64,000 nucleotides of DNA from Micromonospora sp. WMMD812 (GTDB lineage: Bacteria > Actinomycetota > Actinomycetes > Mycobacteriales > Micromonosporaceae). The position numbers and the translations under genes were made by a program. This document shows positions 33,312-41,697 of the stretch, piece by piece. How positions within the stretch are numbered: position 1 is the stretch's first letter; the number at the start of each line of letters is the position of its first letter. The stretch lies in assembly GCF_027497215.1 (NCBI RefSeq), contig NZ_CP114904.1, forward strand, positions 4,362,001-4,426,000, read 5' to 3'. The notes beneath the pieces were generated by a model. It was not told where the DNA came from and ran no database searches. It saw only the letters and a list, made by a program, of their open reading frames with translations.

Positions 33312-34703
33312 TCAGTCCGCCTGGGAGCGCCGACCGGGCCGACCGGGTCCGCCGTCGTGACCCGGCGCGCTGGTCGCCGCTGCCGTCGGAGCCGGCTCCG
33401 ACGCCGCAGCCGGCCTACTTGCGAGCGCGGGCCTACCAGTGAGCCCGGGCCCACCGGCGAGCGCGGGCTCAGGGACGGGCGCGGGCTCAGCGACGGACGC
33501 AGGCCCAGTGGCGGACGCAGGCCCGGCGGCGGGCGCGGGCTCGGCCGGTCGGCGGCGGCGGCGGAAGAGCAGGAGCATCAGGCAGCCGGCGACCAGCCCC
33601 CAGAACGCGCCGCCCACGCCGACCAGGGTCACCCCGGAGGCGGTGACCACGAAGGTGACCACGGCCGCCTCGCGGCCTGCCGGCTCGGCCACCGCCGAGG
33701 CCAGCGCGGTGGCCAGCGCGCCCAGCAGCGCCAGCCCGGCCACCGCCTCGATCAGGATCGGCGGGGCGGTCGCCACCAGCGCGGTGGCCGCCCCCGCGCC
33801 CAGCCCGAGCAGGGCCAGCCCGGCGCCGGCCGTCACCGAGGCTATCCACCGCCGGTCCGGGTCGGGGTGGGCGTCCGGCCCGGCGGCCAGCGCGGCGGTG
33901 ATCGCCGCCAGGTTCACCGCGTGCCCACCGGCCGGGGCGGCCAGCACGCTGAGCAGACCGGTGGTCCGCAGCGCGGCGGAGAACGGCGGCCGGTAGCCGT
34001 AGCCGACCAGCACCGCCATCCCGGGTACGTTCTGCGCCGCCATCGTCACCAGGAAGAGCGGCAGCGCGACGCCGACCAGGGCGGCCGCGTCCCAGGCGGG
34101 CGGCGTCAGCTCGACCACCGGCCGCAGCCCGATCGCACCGAGGCCGGCACCGGTGGAGGTCCACGCGATCGCCACCACCGCGACCACCAGCGCACCGGGC
34201 ACCGCCCAGCGGCGGGCGTACCGGTGCAGCAGCAGCCAGGCGACGACCACCGGGCCGGCCAGCCGCGGCACCTCGACCAGGGCGCGCACCGGCGCGGTGC
34301 ACAGCGGCAACAGCACCCCGGCGAGCATCGCGCCGGCGACCGGCTTGGGGATGGCCGCGACCGCGCGGCCCAGCGCCGGGACCAGCCCGGCCGCCACGAT
34401 CAACAGACCGGAAACGACGAACGCGCCCACGGCGGCCGGCCAGCCGCCGGGCACCGGGCCGGTCGCCACCAGCAACGCCGCGCCCGGGGTGGACCACGCA
34501 ACGCTCATCGGCAGCCGGTGCCGCAGCCCCAGCCAGGCGGCGGCGAGCCCGGACGCCACACAGAGCGCCAGCAGCCCCGAGGCCGCCTGTCCGGCATCGG
34601 CCCCGGCGGCCCGGAGACCGGCCAGCACCACGGTGAACGAACTGGCGAAGCCGACCAGCGCGGTCACCACGCCGGCCAGCACCGGTTGGATCCGTCCCGC
34701 CAC
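33312..34703 (-). CDS. BenE-family benzoate/H+ symporter-like transporter
   Basis: A 463-residue membrane protein with about 12 hydrophobic segments. Motifs such as RLPMSVAWSTPGAALL, AIPKPVAGAMLAGVLLPLC, TMAAQNVPGMAVL and PAGGHAVNLAAITAA are diagnostic of BenE. The last ~70 residues are a disordered Ala/Pro/Glu-rich tail with repeated (A/G)xEPA blocks, absent from typical BenE and encoded by short tandem DNA repeats at about 33430-33560. GTG at 34703 has GGAGGG six bases upstream. It is divergent from an XRE-cupin regulator, an arrangement commonly seen for BenE. Confidence 0.88.
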   Translation of the reverse strand: MAGRIQPVLAGVVTALVGFASSFTVVLAGLRAAGADAGQAASGLLALCVASGLAAAWLGLRHRLPMSVAWSTPGAALLVATGPVPGGWPAAVGAFVVSGLLIVAAGLVPALGRAVAAIPKPVAGAMLAGVLLPLCTAPVRALVEVPRLAGPVVVAWLLLHRYARRWAVPGALVVAVVAIAWTSTGAGLGAIGLRPVVELTPPAWDAAALVGVALPLFLVTMAAQNVPGMAVLVGYGYRPPFSAALRTTGLLSVLAAPAGGHAVNLAAITAALAAGPDAHPDPDRRWIASVTAGAGLALLGLGAGAATALVATAPPILIEAVAGLALLGALATALASAVAEPAGREAAVVTFVVTASGVTLVGVGGAFWGLVAGCLMLLLFRRRRRPAEPAPAAGPASATGPASVAEPAPVPEPALAGGPGLTGRPALASRPAAASEPAPTAAATSAPGHDGGPGRPGRRSQAD

Positions 34704-34743
34704 GATCGCCCTCCCGTACGCCGTCCCGCCGCCTCGGCACGCT

Positions 34744-34759
34744 GTTCCGTTTACGGAAC
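34744..34759. promoter_or_regulatory. Operator palindrome between benE and its regulator
   Basis: GTTCCGTTTACGGAAC is a perfect palindrome of 6-base arms around TTTA, centred between the divergent BenE and XRE-cupin genes. The GTTCC/GGAAC arms fit XRE-cupin regulators. CACCAT lies six bases before the XRE ATG as a possible leaderless -10. Confidence 0.65.
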
Positions 34760-34783
34760 GATGGTCTGTAGCACCATAGCGGG

Positions 34784-35371
34784 ATGCCCCAGCCGTCACC
34801 AGACCGCCGCCGCCCGCTCGACGCCGACCCGACGGTGATCGGCGGCCGGGTCCGCGGTCTGCGCGAGGAACGGGGGATCTCGCTCTCCGCCCTCGCCCGG
34901 CTCGCCGGGGTGGGTAAGGCGACCCTCTCGGGTCTGGAGAACGGCACCCGCAACCCGACGCTGGAGACGCTGTACGCGGTCACGGCCCAGCTCGGGGTGC
35001 CGCTGACCGCCGTGCTCGCCGAGCCGGCCGCGACGCCGACCGTGCACGGGGCGGCCGTCCACGCCACCCTGCTGGAGGTCTTCACCGACACCGACGCGAC
35101 CTACGAGCTGTACCGGATGCGGGTGGCTCCCGGGCCGGGGCAGCTCTCCCCCGCCCACCAATCCGGGGTCACCGAGCACGTCACGGTCTTCGCCGGGGTG
35201 CTACGGGCCGGTCCGCTGGACGCGCCGCTGACCGCCGCCGCCGGAGGGCACCTGCGCTGGACCTCGGACGTGCCGCACAGCTACGCGGCGGTGGGCGACG
35301 ACGAGGTCGACGCGAGCCTGCTGCTGCGCTACCCGCGACACGGAGGCGGAGACCGGCCGGCAACCGGCTGA
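34784..35371 (+). CDS. XRE-family regulator with cupin domain
   Basis: A 195-residue protein: HTH_3 at residues 20-75 (VRGLREERGISLSALARLAG, VGKATLSGLENGTRNPTLET) and a cupin beta-barrel at about 110-190 (SGVTEHVTVFAGVLRAG, DVPHSYAAVGDDEV). The cupin presumably binds the transported aromatic acid or a metabolite and controls benE and itself through the palindrome at 34744. Confidence 0.88.
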   Translation: MPQPSPDRRRPLDADPTVIGGRVRGLREERGISLSALARLAGVGKATLSGLENGTRNPTLETLYAVTAQLGVPLTAVLAEPAATPTVHGAAVHATLLEVFTDTDATYELYRMRVAPGPGQLSPAHQSGVTEHVTVFAGVLRAGPLDAPLTAAAGGHLRWTSDVPHSYAAVGDDEVDASLLLRYPRHGGGDRPATG

Positions 35372-35436
35372 GCCGCGGGGGACCGCTACCGATCCGCGCA
35401 GCGCCCCGCCGCGTCACGCCGGGAGGGGCGGGCAGC

Positions 35437-36489
35437 TCAGCCGTCCACCGGCGCGGGTGTCGCGAGCCGGTGCTGCACCGCCCAGAGCGCGACCTCGGTC
35501 CGGGACGCGGAGCCGGTCTTGCGCAGCAGGTTGGACACGTGCACGGTGACGGTCCGCACCGAGATGCCCAGCGCCTTCGCGGCCTGCTTGTTGGACATCC
35601 CGGCGACCAGGCAGCCGAGCACCTCGACCTCCCGGCCGGTCAACTCGGCCTCGTCGGAGCCGGCCGGCCGGGACGCCGCCGGACGTCGTGCCGGCGCGTG
35701 CTGCGCCGGTGGGCGGTGCGGCGACCGGAGCAGGGCCTCCGGCGGCTCACCGGAGTGCGCGGCGAGCAGTTCGGTCAGCGCGTACGGGTTGCCGCCAGTG
35801 CGCCGCCAGACCGCGGTCGCGAGCCGGCCGGACGGGGTCGAATCGGCGTACACCTGGGTCAGCACCTCGGCGACCTCGGCCGGGCGCAGCGGCCCGAGGT
35901 GCTGGCGGACCGCGCCGCGTACCCCGCAGAGGCGGGACAGGACGCGGACCGCGAGATCCGGCGCGACCGACTCGGCGGCGGGCCGCGTCGCCACGACCAG
36001 CAGCGCGGGCAGGTCGGCGGCGGTGGCCAGCTCGCCGATCAGGTTGAGGCTCGCCGGGTCGAGCGCGTGCAGGTCCTCCACCACCAGGACAGCGGGCCCG
36101 GCGCCGACCAGCAGCCGGACGGTACGCACGGCGAGGCGCAGGAGGGTGCCCGGGGCGTACCGCTCGCGCGGAGCGGTGGGTTGCTGGGCCAACCACGCCA
36201 GCGCGTCGGGAGGCAGGTCCAGCCGGCTGGTGTCCCGCCCGCTGAGCCCCGCCGCCAGCCAGTCGTAGGGTGCGGGGCTGTGCACCCGCGCGGCGCCGGA
36301 GAGGACCACCGCCGGCCGCGGGGCGAAGCCGTCCAGCGCGGCGGCGACCAGCAGACTCTTGCCCACCCCGGCGGCCCCGGTGATCACCGCGACGGTCGGC
36401 GCCGGCCGCCGACCGGCCACCACGGTGGACCACGCCCGGTCGAGCTCGGCCAGCTCGCCGGCGCGCCCGACCATGGACACCGGCATCAT
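35437..36489 (-). CDS. Short LuxR-type ATPase (LAL-like) regulator
   Basis: A 350-residue regulator with an AAA-type ATPase (Walker A GAAGVGKS near residue 38, Walker B VLVVEDLHALD) and a C-terminal LuxR HTH (LTGREVEVLGCLVAGMSNKQ, AAKALGISVRTVTVHVSN). LAL regulators usually run near 900 residues with a TPR middle; here the middle is replaced by a short Pro/Ala/Arg linker, so this is a minimal form. Two adjacent ATGs (36489, 36486) sit right behind GAGGA; the GTG at 36480 has better spacing. A perfect palindrome lies just upstream. Confidence 0.82.
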   Translation of the reverse strand: MMPVSMVGRAGELAELDRAWSTVVAGRRPAPTVAVITGAAGVGKSLLVAAALDGFAPRPAVVLSGAARVHSPAPYDWLAAGLSGRDTSRLDLPPDALAWLAQQPTAPRERYAPGTLLRLAVRTVRLLVGAGPAVLVVEDLHALDPASLNLIGELATAADLPALLVVATRPAAESVAPDLAVRVLSRLCGVRGAVRQHLGPLRPAEVAEVLTQVYADSTPSGRLATAVWRRTGGNPYALTELLAAHSGEPPEALLRSPHRPPAQHAPARRPAASRPAGSDEAELTGREVEVLGCLVAGMSNKQAAKALGISVRTVTVHVSNLLRKTGSASRTEVALWAVQHRLATPAPVDG

Positions 36490-36498
36490 TCCTCAACC

Positions 36499-36516
36499 CT
36501 ACGCAGTAGTGCGTAG
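36499..36516. promoter_or_regulatory. LuxR-type operator palindrome
   Basis: CTACGCAGTAGTGCGTAG is a perfect 18-base palindrome (CTACGCA/TGCGTAG around GTAG) between the divergent LuxR-type and PP2C genes. Its form fits the dyads bound by LuxR/NarL-type HTH dimers, so it may control both genes. Confidence 0.6.
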
Positions 36517-36551
36517 AGACGGGGGTGGGGTCTTCTTGGCAAGCTGGACCC

Positions 36552-37274
36552 ATGACGCTGATCCTCCGCTCGGCCATCCTCAACGACATCGGTCTGGTCC
36601 GGACCAACAACGAGGACTCCGCCCTCGCCGGCGACCGGCTGGTCGCCGTCGCCGACGGCATGGGCGGCCTGCCCGCGGGCGAGGTGGCGAGCGAGATCGT
36701 CATCCGGATCCTGGACGAGCTGACCCCGCCGACCGACCCGGACGAGGCGACCGACGCGTTGCGCGCCGTGGTGAGCACCGCCAACCAGCGCATCCACGCC
36801 GCCATCACCGTGGATCCCGCTCGCGAGGGCATGGGTACGACGCTCACCGCGGCCCTGCTCGCCGCCGACACGCTGGTCCTCGCGCAGGTCGGCGACTCCC
36901 GCTGCTACCTGCTCCGGGACACCAAGCTGATCCAGCTCACCCGGGACGACACCTTCGTGCAGGCGCTGGTCGACCAGGGGGCGCTCAGCCCCGAGCAGGC
37001 GCGACACCACCCGCAGCGGTCGCTGGTGACCCGGGCGGTGCAGGGCGCGGACGCTCCGCCGTCGATCAGCACGCTCACCGTCCTGGCCGGCGACCGGCTG
37101 CTGCTGTGCAGCGACGGCCTCTCCGACTACGTCGAGGACGAGGCGATCGCGGTGGCCCTCGGCGCGTACGGCGACCGGCAGCTCTGCGGCGAGCAACTCG
37201 TCAAGCTCGCCCACCAGGCCGGCGCGCCGGACAACGTGACCGTGGTGGTCTCCGACGTCACCCTGGTGGCCTGA
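36552..37274 (+). CDS. PP2C-type serine/threonine phosphatase (PstP-like)
   Basis: A 240-residue single-domain PPM phosphatase. Metal-binding motifs are NEDSAL, VAVADGMGG near residue 35, LLLCSDGLSDYV and PDNVTVVVSD. It resembles the catalytic domain of actinobacterial PstP but lacks its membrane anchor and is not next to pknA/pknB. CAAGCT is six bases before the ATG, close to the leaderless pattern. It is followed three bases later by the acetyltransferase gene. Confidence 0.88.
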   Translation: MTLILRSAILNDIGLVRTNNEDSALAGDRLVAVADGMGGLPAGEVASEIVIRILDELTPPTDPDEATDALRAVVSTANQRIHAAITVDPAREGMGTTLTAALLAADTLVLAQVGDSRCYLLRDTKLIQLTRDDTFVQALVDQGALSPEQARHHPQRSLVTRAVQGADAPPSISTLTVLAGDRLLLCSDGLSDYVEDEAIAVALGAYGDRQLCGEQLVKLAHQAGAPDNVTVVVSDVTLVA

Positions 37275-37277
37275 GAC

Positions 37278-38474
37278 ATGGCGATCCGCCGGGTCAGCTC
37301 CGAGGAGCGCCTGACCACGAGCTTCGTGCTGGGCGCGTACGCCTTCGAGGCGTCCCCGCGCAGCGCGCGCCGGGCCGACGAGTTCCGCGGCTACCTGCCG
37401 TACAACGAGGGCAACCGGACGCTGATCGTCGAGGAGGACGGCGCCCCGCTGGCGGCCGCCTCGGCCATCCCGATGCGGCAGAACCTGCGCGGCGCGGTGC
37501 TGCCGATGGCCGGCGTCGCCGGGGTGGCCAGCCACCCGCTGGCTCGCCGCCAGGGGCACGTCCGGACGCTGTTGCACCAGCTCCTCGACGAGATGCGCGA
37601 CGAGGGGCACACGCTGACCGCGCTCTACCCGTTCCGGCCCAGCTTCTACGCGAGGTTCGGCTACGTCGGGCTGCCCAAGCCGCGTACGGTCACGTTCTCG
37701 CCGGCCGACCTCGGCCAACTGCTCGGCGCCGACCTTCCCGGCGAGGTCGGCTGGGAGCGGATCGGCACCGGCTACCCGGTCTGGCGCGAGTTCACCGAAC
37801 GCCTCCTGCGCGAGCGGCACGGCTTCGCGACCTTCCCGGACTACCGGGACGTCGGGCTACGCGACCGGGACGAGCGCTGGCTGCTCACCGCCCGGGTCGG
37901 TGACGTGGTCACCGGCGTGGTGACGTACCGGATCGACGACCACGGCGGCGAGCTGGCCGCCGACGACCTGCTCGCCGCCGATCCGTACGCCCGGGCTCTG
38001 CTGTTGCAGTTCTTCGCCCGGCACGTCGACCAGGTGGAGCGGATCAGCGTCCAGGTCCCGGCCGACGAACTGCCCGAGCTCTGGCTCACCGACCTGGCCG
38101 TGCACGTCGAGGCGCGGGTGGCCCGGCCGGGCTCGTCGGCCCCGATGGCCCGGCTGCTCTCGCTGGACGCGCTGACCGGCCTGCCGGCCGGGCCGGGACG
38201 GGTGCGGGTCGAGCTGGCCGGGGACCGCTGGCTGACCGGCAGCCACCTGCTGGACGGCACCACCGGGTCGCTGGAGCTGCTGAGCGGCTCGGGCGTCGAC
38301 GCTGCCGCGCCGTCCGCCACGCTCACCGCCGCCGGGCTCTCGGCCCTGGCGTACGGGGTGCTCGACCCGGTCGAGGTGCACCTGCGTGGGCTCGGCGACG
38401 TGCCGCCGGACGCCGCCGTCGAGCTGCGCCGCATCTTCCCGCGCGAGGTGCCGTACCTCTTCGCCGACTTCTGA
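37278..38474 (+). CDS. Eis-like GNAT N-acetyltransferase
   Basis: A 398-residue protein of the Eis family: two fused GNAT domains plus an SCP-like C-terminal domain. Acetyl-CoA site elements are VAGVASHPLARRQGHVRTLL near residue 80, the tyrosine acid is in PSFYARFGYVGL near residue 120, and the chain ends in LFADF, matching the C-terminal Phe carboxylate used as base by Eis. Eis acetylates amines such as aminoglycosides or protein lysines; which applies here is unknown. Three bases from the PP2C stop, so probably co-transcribed. Confidence 0.88.
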   Translation: MAIRRVSSEERLTTSFVLGAYAFEASPRSARRADEFRGYLPYNEGNRTLIVEEDGAPLAAASAIPMRQNLRGAVLPMAGVAGVASHPLARRQGHVRTLLHQLLDEMRDEGHTLTALYPFRPSFYARFGYVGLPKPRTVTFSPADLGQLLGADLPGEVGWERIGTGYPVWREFTERLLRERHGFATFPDYRDVGLRDRDERWLLTARVGDVVTGVVTYRIDDHGGELAADDLLAADPYARALLLQFFARHVDQVERISVQVPADELPELWLTDLAVHVEARVARPGSSAPMARLLSLDALTGLPAGPGRVRVELAGDRWLTGSHLLDGTTGSLELLSGSGVDAAAPSATLTAAGLSALAYGVLDPVEVHLRGLGDVPPDAAVELRRIFPREVPYLFADF

Positions 38475-38573
38475 TCCATCGGCCGTGACCCGCTCGACGT
38501 CGATCCGGACGCGGTCGGCTTAGCAACGGGTTAAGCCGGCCCGGCGCGGCGGGCCTCCGGCCGTGTCGGCCCC

Positions 38574-38579
38574 TAGCAT
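38574..38579 (+). promoter_or_regulatory. -10 hexamer TAGCAT, leaderless layout
   Basis: TAGCAT is followed by six bases and the GTG at 38586 of the lipoprotein gene. Confidence 0.5.
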
Positions 38580-38585
38580 CGGGGG

Positions 38586-39782
38586 GTGCGCGCCAAGCCT
38601 GTCCTCGTCCTGCTCGCCCTCGGCGTCGTCGCCGCCACCCTGCCGGCCTGCGGCTCGTCGAACCGCGACTCCGACACACCGGCCGGTGCCACGCCCTCGG
38701 CGACCGCCGGCCTGTCCACCGCCGACCAGCAGGTCGCGCCGGCCGCCCGGACGGGTCTCGGCGGCCCGGGCGCGAGCCCGAGCCCGTCGCGGAAACCGAC
38801 ACCGGCGTTCCGGGCAGGCAACCCGAACGGCGACGCGCCGGTGCCGGCCGAGGCGCGCGCGGTGGACACCTCCCGACCGACCCGGACCGTCGGCACCGGC
38901 ACCCCGGCGAGCTGCACCTCGGCCGCGGTGGTGAAGGCGGTCGCGGCCGGCGGCGTCATCACCTTCAACTGCGGGCCGGACCCGGTGACGATCAAGATGA
39001 CCGCCACGGCCAAGGTACGCAACGCCAAGGGTCCGAAGGTCGTCCTGGACGGCGGCGGCAAGGTCACCCTGAGCGGGCAGGGCCAGCGCCGGATCCTCTA
39101 CATGAACACCTGCGACGAGGCGCAGGGATGGACCACGTCGCACTGCCAGAACCAGGACCACCCGCAGCTCACCGTGCAGAACCTCACCTTCGCCGACGGC
39201 AACTCCACCGGCGAGAAGGCGGAGGGCGGCGGAGGCGGGGCGATCTTCGTACGCGGCGGCCGGGTCAAGGTGGTCAACTCGCGCTTCGTCCACAACCGCT
39301 GCGACCGCACCGGGCCGGACCTGGGCGGCGCGGCGCTGCGGGTGCTCAGCCAGCACGACAACAAGCCGGTGTACGTGGTCAACAGCACCTTCGACGGCGG
39401 GACCTGCGCCAACGGCGGGGCGCTGAGCAGCATCGGCGTCTCGTGGTCCGTGTTGAACAGCGTCTTCACCGGCAACTCGGCGGTCGGCAGCGGCGCCAAC
39501 CCGGCGAAGGCCGGCACGCCCGGCGGCGGTAGCGGCGGGGCGATCTACTGCGACGGCAACGCGTTCACGGTGCGGATCGCCGGCACGGTGATCGAGAACA
39601 ACCGGGCCAACGAGGGCGGCGGCGCCATCTTCTTCGTCAGCAACGACCGCACCGGCACCATGACGATCGAGAACTCCACCCTCCGCAAGAACCCGAGCAA
39701 GCAGTTCGAGACCCGCGGCTACCCCGGCATCTTCTTTCTGGGCGCCCGCAACCCCGCCACCCCCGGCTCCCGCCTGAGCTGA
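38586..39782 (+). CDS. Parallel beta-helix lipoprotein
   Basis: A 398-residue exported protein. The signal peptide ends in the lipobox LPAC near residue 21. A Ser/Pro/Thr/Ala-rich linker follows to about residue 110, then a right-handed beta-helix built of repeated strands (VVLDGGGKVTLSG, TVQNLTFADGNSTG, KVVNSRFVHNRCD, YVVNSTFDGGTC, FTVRIAGTVIENNRAN). Gly-Gly-Gly-Ala-Ile-Phe turns recur. Such folds occur in polysaccharide lyases, pectinases and adhesins; no catalytic set is evident, so the activity is open. It presumably sits at the outer face of the membrane. Confidence 0.8.
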   Translation: MRAKPVLVLLALGVVAATLPACGSSNRDSDTPAGATPSATAGLSTADQQVAPAARTGLGGPGASPSPSRKPTPAFRAGNPNGDAPVPAEARAVDTSRPTRTVGTGTPASCTSAAVVKAVAAGGVITFNCGPDPVTIKMTATAKVRNAKGPKVVLDGGGKVTLSGQGQRRILYMNTCDEAQGWTTSHCQNQDHPQLTVQNLTFADGNSTGEKAEGGGGGAIFVRGGRVKVVNSRFVHNRCDRTGPDLGGAALRVLSQHDNKPVYVVNSTFDGGTCANGGALSSIGVSWSVLNSVFTGNSAVGSGANPAKAGTPGGGSGGAIYCDGNAFTVRIAGTVIENNRANEGGGAIFFVSNDRTGTMTIENSTLRKNPSKQFETRGYPGIFFLGARNPATPGSRLS

Positions 39783-39821
39783 CCCCGTCCTCCCTCCCCC
39801 GACCCCGGTCGACCACCCCGT

Positions 39822-39878
39822 TGATCATGAAGTTATTGCCCCGACACGCCGGCTCCGACGGCAATAACTTCATGATCA
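39822..39878. repeat. TGATCATGA-core hairpin repeat, copy 2
   Basis: TGATCATGAAGTTATTGCC and its exact complement form a perfect 19-base stem around a 19-base loop. It fills the gap between the convergent lipoprotein and epimerase genes. Copy 1 at 8328 has the same outer arms in the same kind of context, consistent with a mobile or selected bidirectional terminator. Confidence 0.8.
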
Positions 39879-39929
39879 CCGACGCCGGCCGGCCGAGCCG
39901 GGCCGGGCCGGGATGCGCGGCGGGGTGGG

Positions 39930-41012
39930 TCAGTAGGGGTTGGGGTGGCCCGCCAGGTGGCCGTGGAGGAGTCCGGCGGGGCGGCCGGGGAGGTCGGCGG
40001 CGCCGGACATCGGCGGGCTGGCCGTGTGGGCGCGCGCAGCCATCCCCTCGAACAGCTCCCGCAGCGCCGCCAGCGCGTCGACCGTCGGCCGCCAGCCCAG
40101 CTCGGTCTCAGCCCGCTCACTGGACATCAGCGGCACGTTCAGCGCCAGCTCCACCCAGCCCGCGTCGACCGGTTGCAGCCGGGCGTGCCAGGTCAGCGCC
40201 GCCGCGCCGCGCAGCAGCGGGGCGGCGACCGGCACCGTCCAGCCGTGGAAGTGCCGGGCCACCAGCTCCGGGGTCAGCACCGGATCCGCGGCCAGGTTGA
40301 AGGCGCCGCGCGCGTCGCCCAGGGCCCCCCGGGCGTACGCCTCGGCGACGTCATCGGTGTGCACGGCCTGCATCCGCAGCCGGCGGTGCGTCGGCACCAG
40401 CGGGATCCGGCCGAACCGGAGCAGCCGCACCGGCGCGAACGGCCCGAGGAAGTAGCGGCTGATCTCGGTGGCCGCGTCGCGCTGGAAGTTCAGCCCGGGC
40501 CGCATGCGTACCACCCGCAGCTCCGGGTGCTCCCGCTCGACCTGGTCGAGCAGCGCCTCCACCGCCGCCTTGTCCCGGCTGTACGACGACGCGGGCACCC
40601 CCGTCGCCGGCCACCGCTCACTCACCGGATGGTCCTTCGGCCCGGACGCGTACGTGCCGACCGACGAGGCGTACACCAGGGCCGGCACCCGGGCCCGGAC
40701 CACCGCGTCGACCACGGCCCGGCTGCCGTCGACGTTGGTCCGCCGCAGCACCCGCTGGTCGTGGCTGGGCTGGATTTGCCAGGCCAGGTGCACCACCGCG
40801 CCCGCGCCGGCGAAGACCTCGGCGAGCTGGTCCGCCGCGCCGGGCAGGCCCACGTCGCAGGAGTGCCACTCCACCTGGTCGTACGGCTCACCCGCGTCCG
40901 GGCCGGGCAACCGGCGGGCCACCCCGGCCAGCTCCACGCCCCGCTCCCGGCGCAACCGGCGCAACAGGGCCGTGCCCGCGTTGCCGGTCGCCCCCACCAC
41001 CACGATCCGCAT
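39930..41012 (-). CDS. NAD-dependent epimerase/dehydratase (extended SDR)
   Basis: A 360-residue extended short-chain dehydrogenase. The Rossmann motif is VVGATGNAGTALLRRL at residues 4-19; a Ser triad region is ALVYASSVGTYA and the catalytic Tyr/Lys are in SSYSRDKAAVE. The C-terminal ~40 residues are loosely conserved and Pro-rich. The substrate is likely a nucleotide sugar or related alcohol but cannot be fixed. The gene lies directly before the tRNA-Lys gene on the opposite strand. Confidence 0.85.
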   Translation of the reverse strand: MRIVVVGATGNAGTALLRRLRRERGVELAGVARRLPGPDAGEPYDQVEWHSCDVGLPGAADQLAEVFAGAGAVVHLAWQIQPSHDQRVLRRTNVDGSRAVVDAVVRARVPALVYASSVGTYASGPKDHPVSERWPATGVPASSYSRDKAAVEALLDQVEREHPELRVVRMRPGLNFQRDAATEISRYFLGPFAPVRLLRFGRIPLVPTHRRLRMQAVHTDDVAEAYARGALGDARGAFNLAADPVLTPELVARHFHGWTVPVAAPLLRGAAALTWHARLQPVDAGWVELALNVPLMSSERAETELGWRPTVDALAALRELFEGMAARAHTASPPMSGAADLPGRPAGLLHGHLAGHPNPY

Positions 41013-41127
41013 GCCAGGCTCGTACCCGCCCAGCCGCCCCCCAACCGCCCCGGTCCGCCCCGACCCTCGCCCCGCCGGTGGACTTGATCCACTCCCGGTT
41101 CACCACCGTCCGGTAACCTGAGCGGGC

Positions 41128-41199
41128 GGGCCGCTAGCTCAATGGCAGAGCTGTGGACTTTTAATCCATAGGTTCAGGGTTCGAGTCCCTGGCGGCCCA
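41128..41199 (+). tRNA. tRNA-Lys (anticodon TTT)
   Basis: A 72-base cloverleaf. The acceptor stem GGGCCGC pairs with GCGGCCC, the D-arm contains AGCTCAATGGCAGAGC, the anticodon loop CTTTTAA presents TTT, and the T-arm is GGGTTCGAGTCCC. The discriminator is A at 41199 and the CCA tail is not encoded. The gene marks the start of a stretch of accessory DNA, so it may be an integration site. Confidence 0.95.
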
Positions 41200-41697
41200 C
41201 TCTTCCGCAGCTCAGCGGCCCTGGCCGGGCTTTGGAGGGCTGCGATCAGGGCCGGTACAGCAGCGAAGTACAGCAGCGGACCGACGCCAGCCTGACTTCC
41301 GTGTCGGGGATGCACTCGGAAGCGGCGACGAAGCGAACAGCTGAAGGGCGGACGATGACGGACGGACCGCTCGTGCGCAATTCGCGACTGCTCGGCCTGT
41401 TCGTCGAGATCATTCAAGGGCCCGATGTCCGGCAGCGGCATCGAAGGCCGTACTGGGCCGCTCAGCGGATTCGGGGAACTGGCACAGCGGCCATGCGATC
41501 AGGAGCCGGCGGGACGTGGCCCGCATCAGCGGCAGGAAGGCCGCTCGGCATCTCCGACGTCGAGTCCAGCGATCCGGCAGGAAGGCCGCGCTGGCGTGCT
41601 CGACGAGCGCCAGAGTAGCGCCGAATGCCGACACGTCAAGCCGCCGTGACGCCGCTTCCCTGACTGACGAGCCCACTCGACCCTACGCTTCTGAGTG
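41200..41697. other. Gene-free stretch after the tRNA
   Basis: About 500 bases with only short, inconsistent frames. Less GC-rich than the core on both sides. I see no integrase, no second copy of the tRNA 3' end and no strong repeat. The AGTACAGCAGC-like duplication near 41255-41280 is the only local repeat. Confidence 0.5.

Noticed and set aside
41139..41441. Minus-strand frame across the tRNA-Lys gene
   Set aside because: Its C-terminal GTRTLNLWIKSP peptide is the translated antisense of the tRNA, a common artefact.
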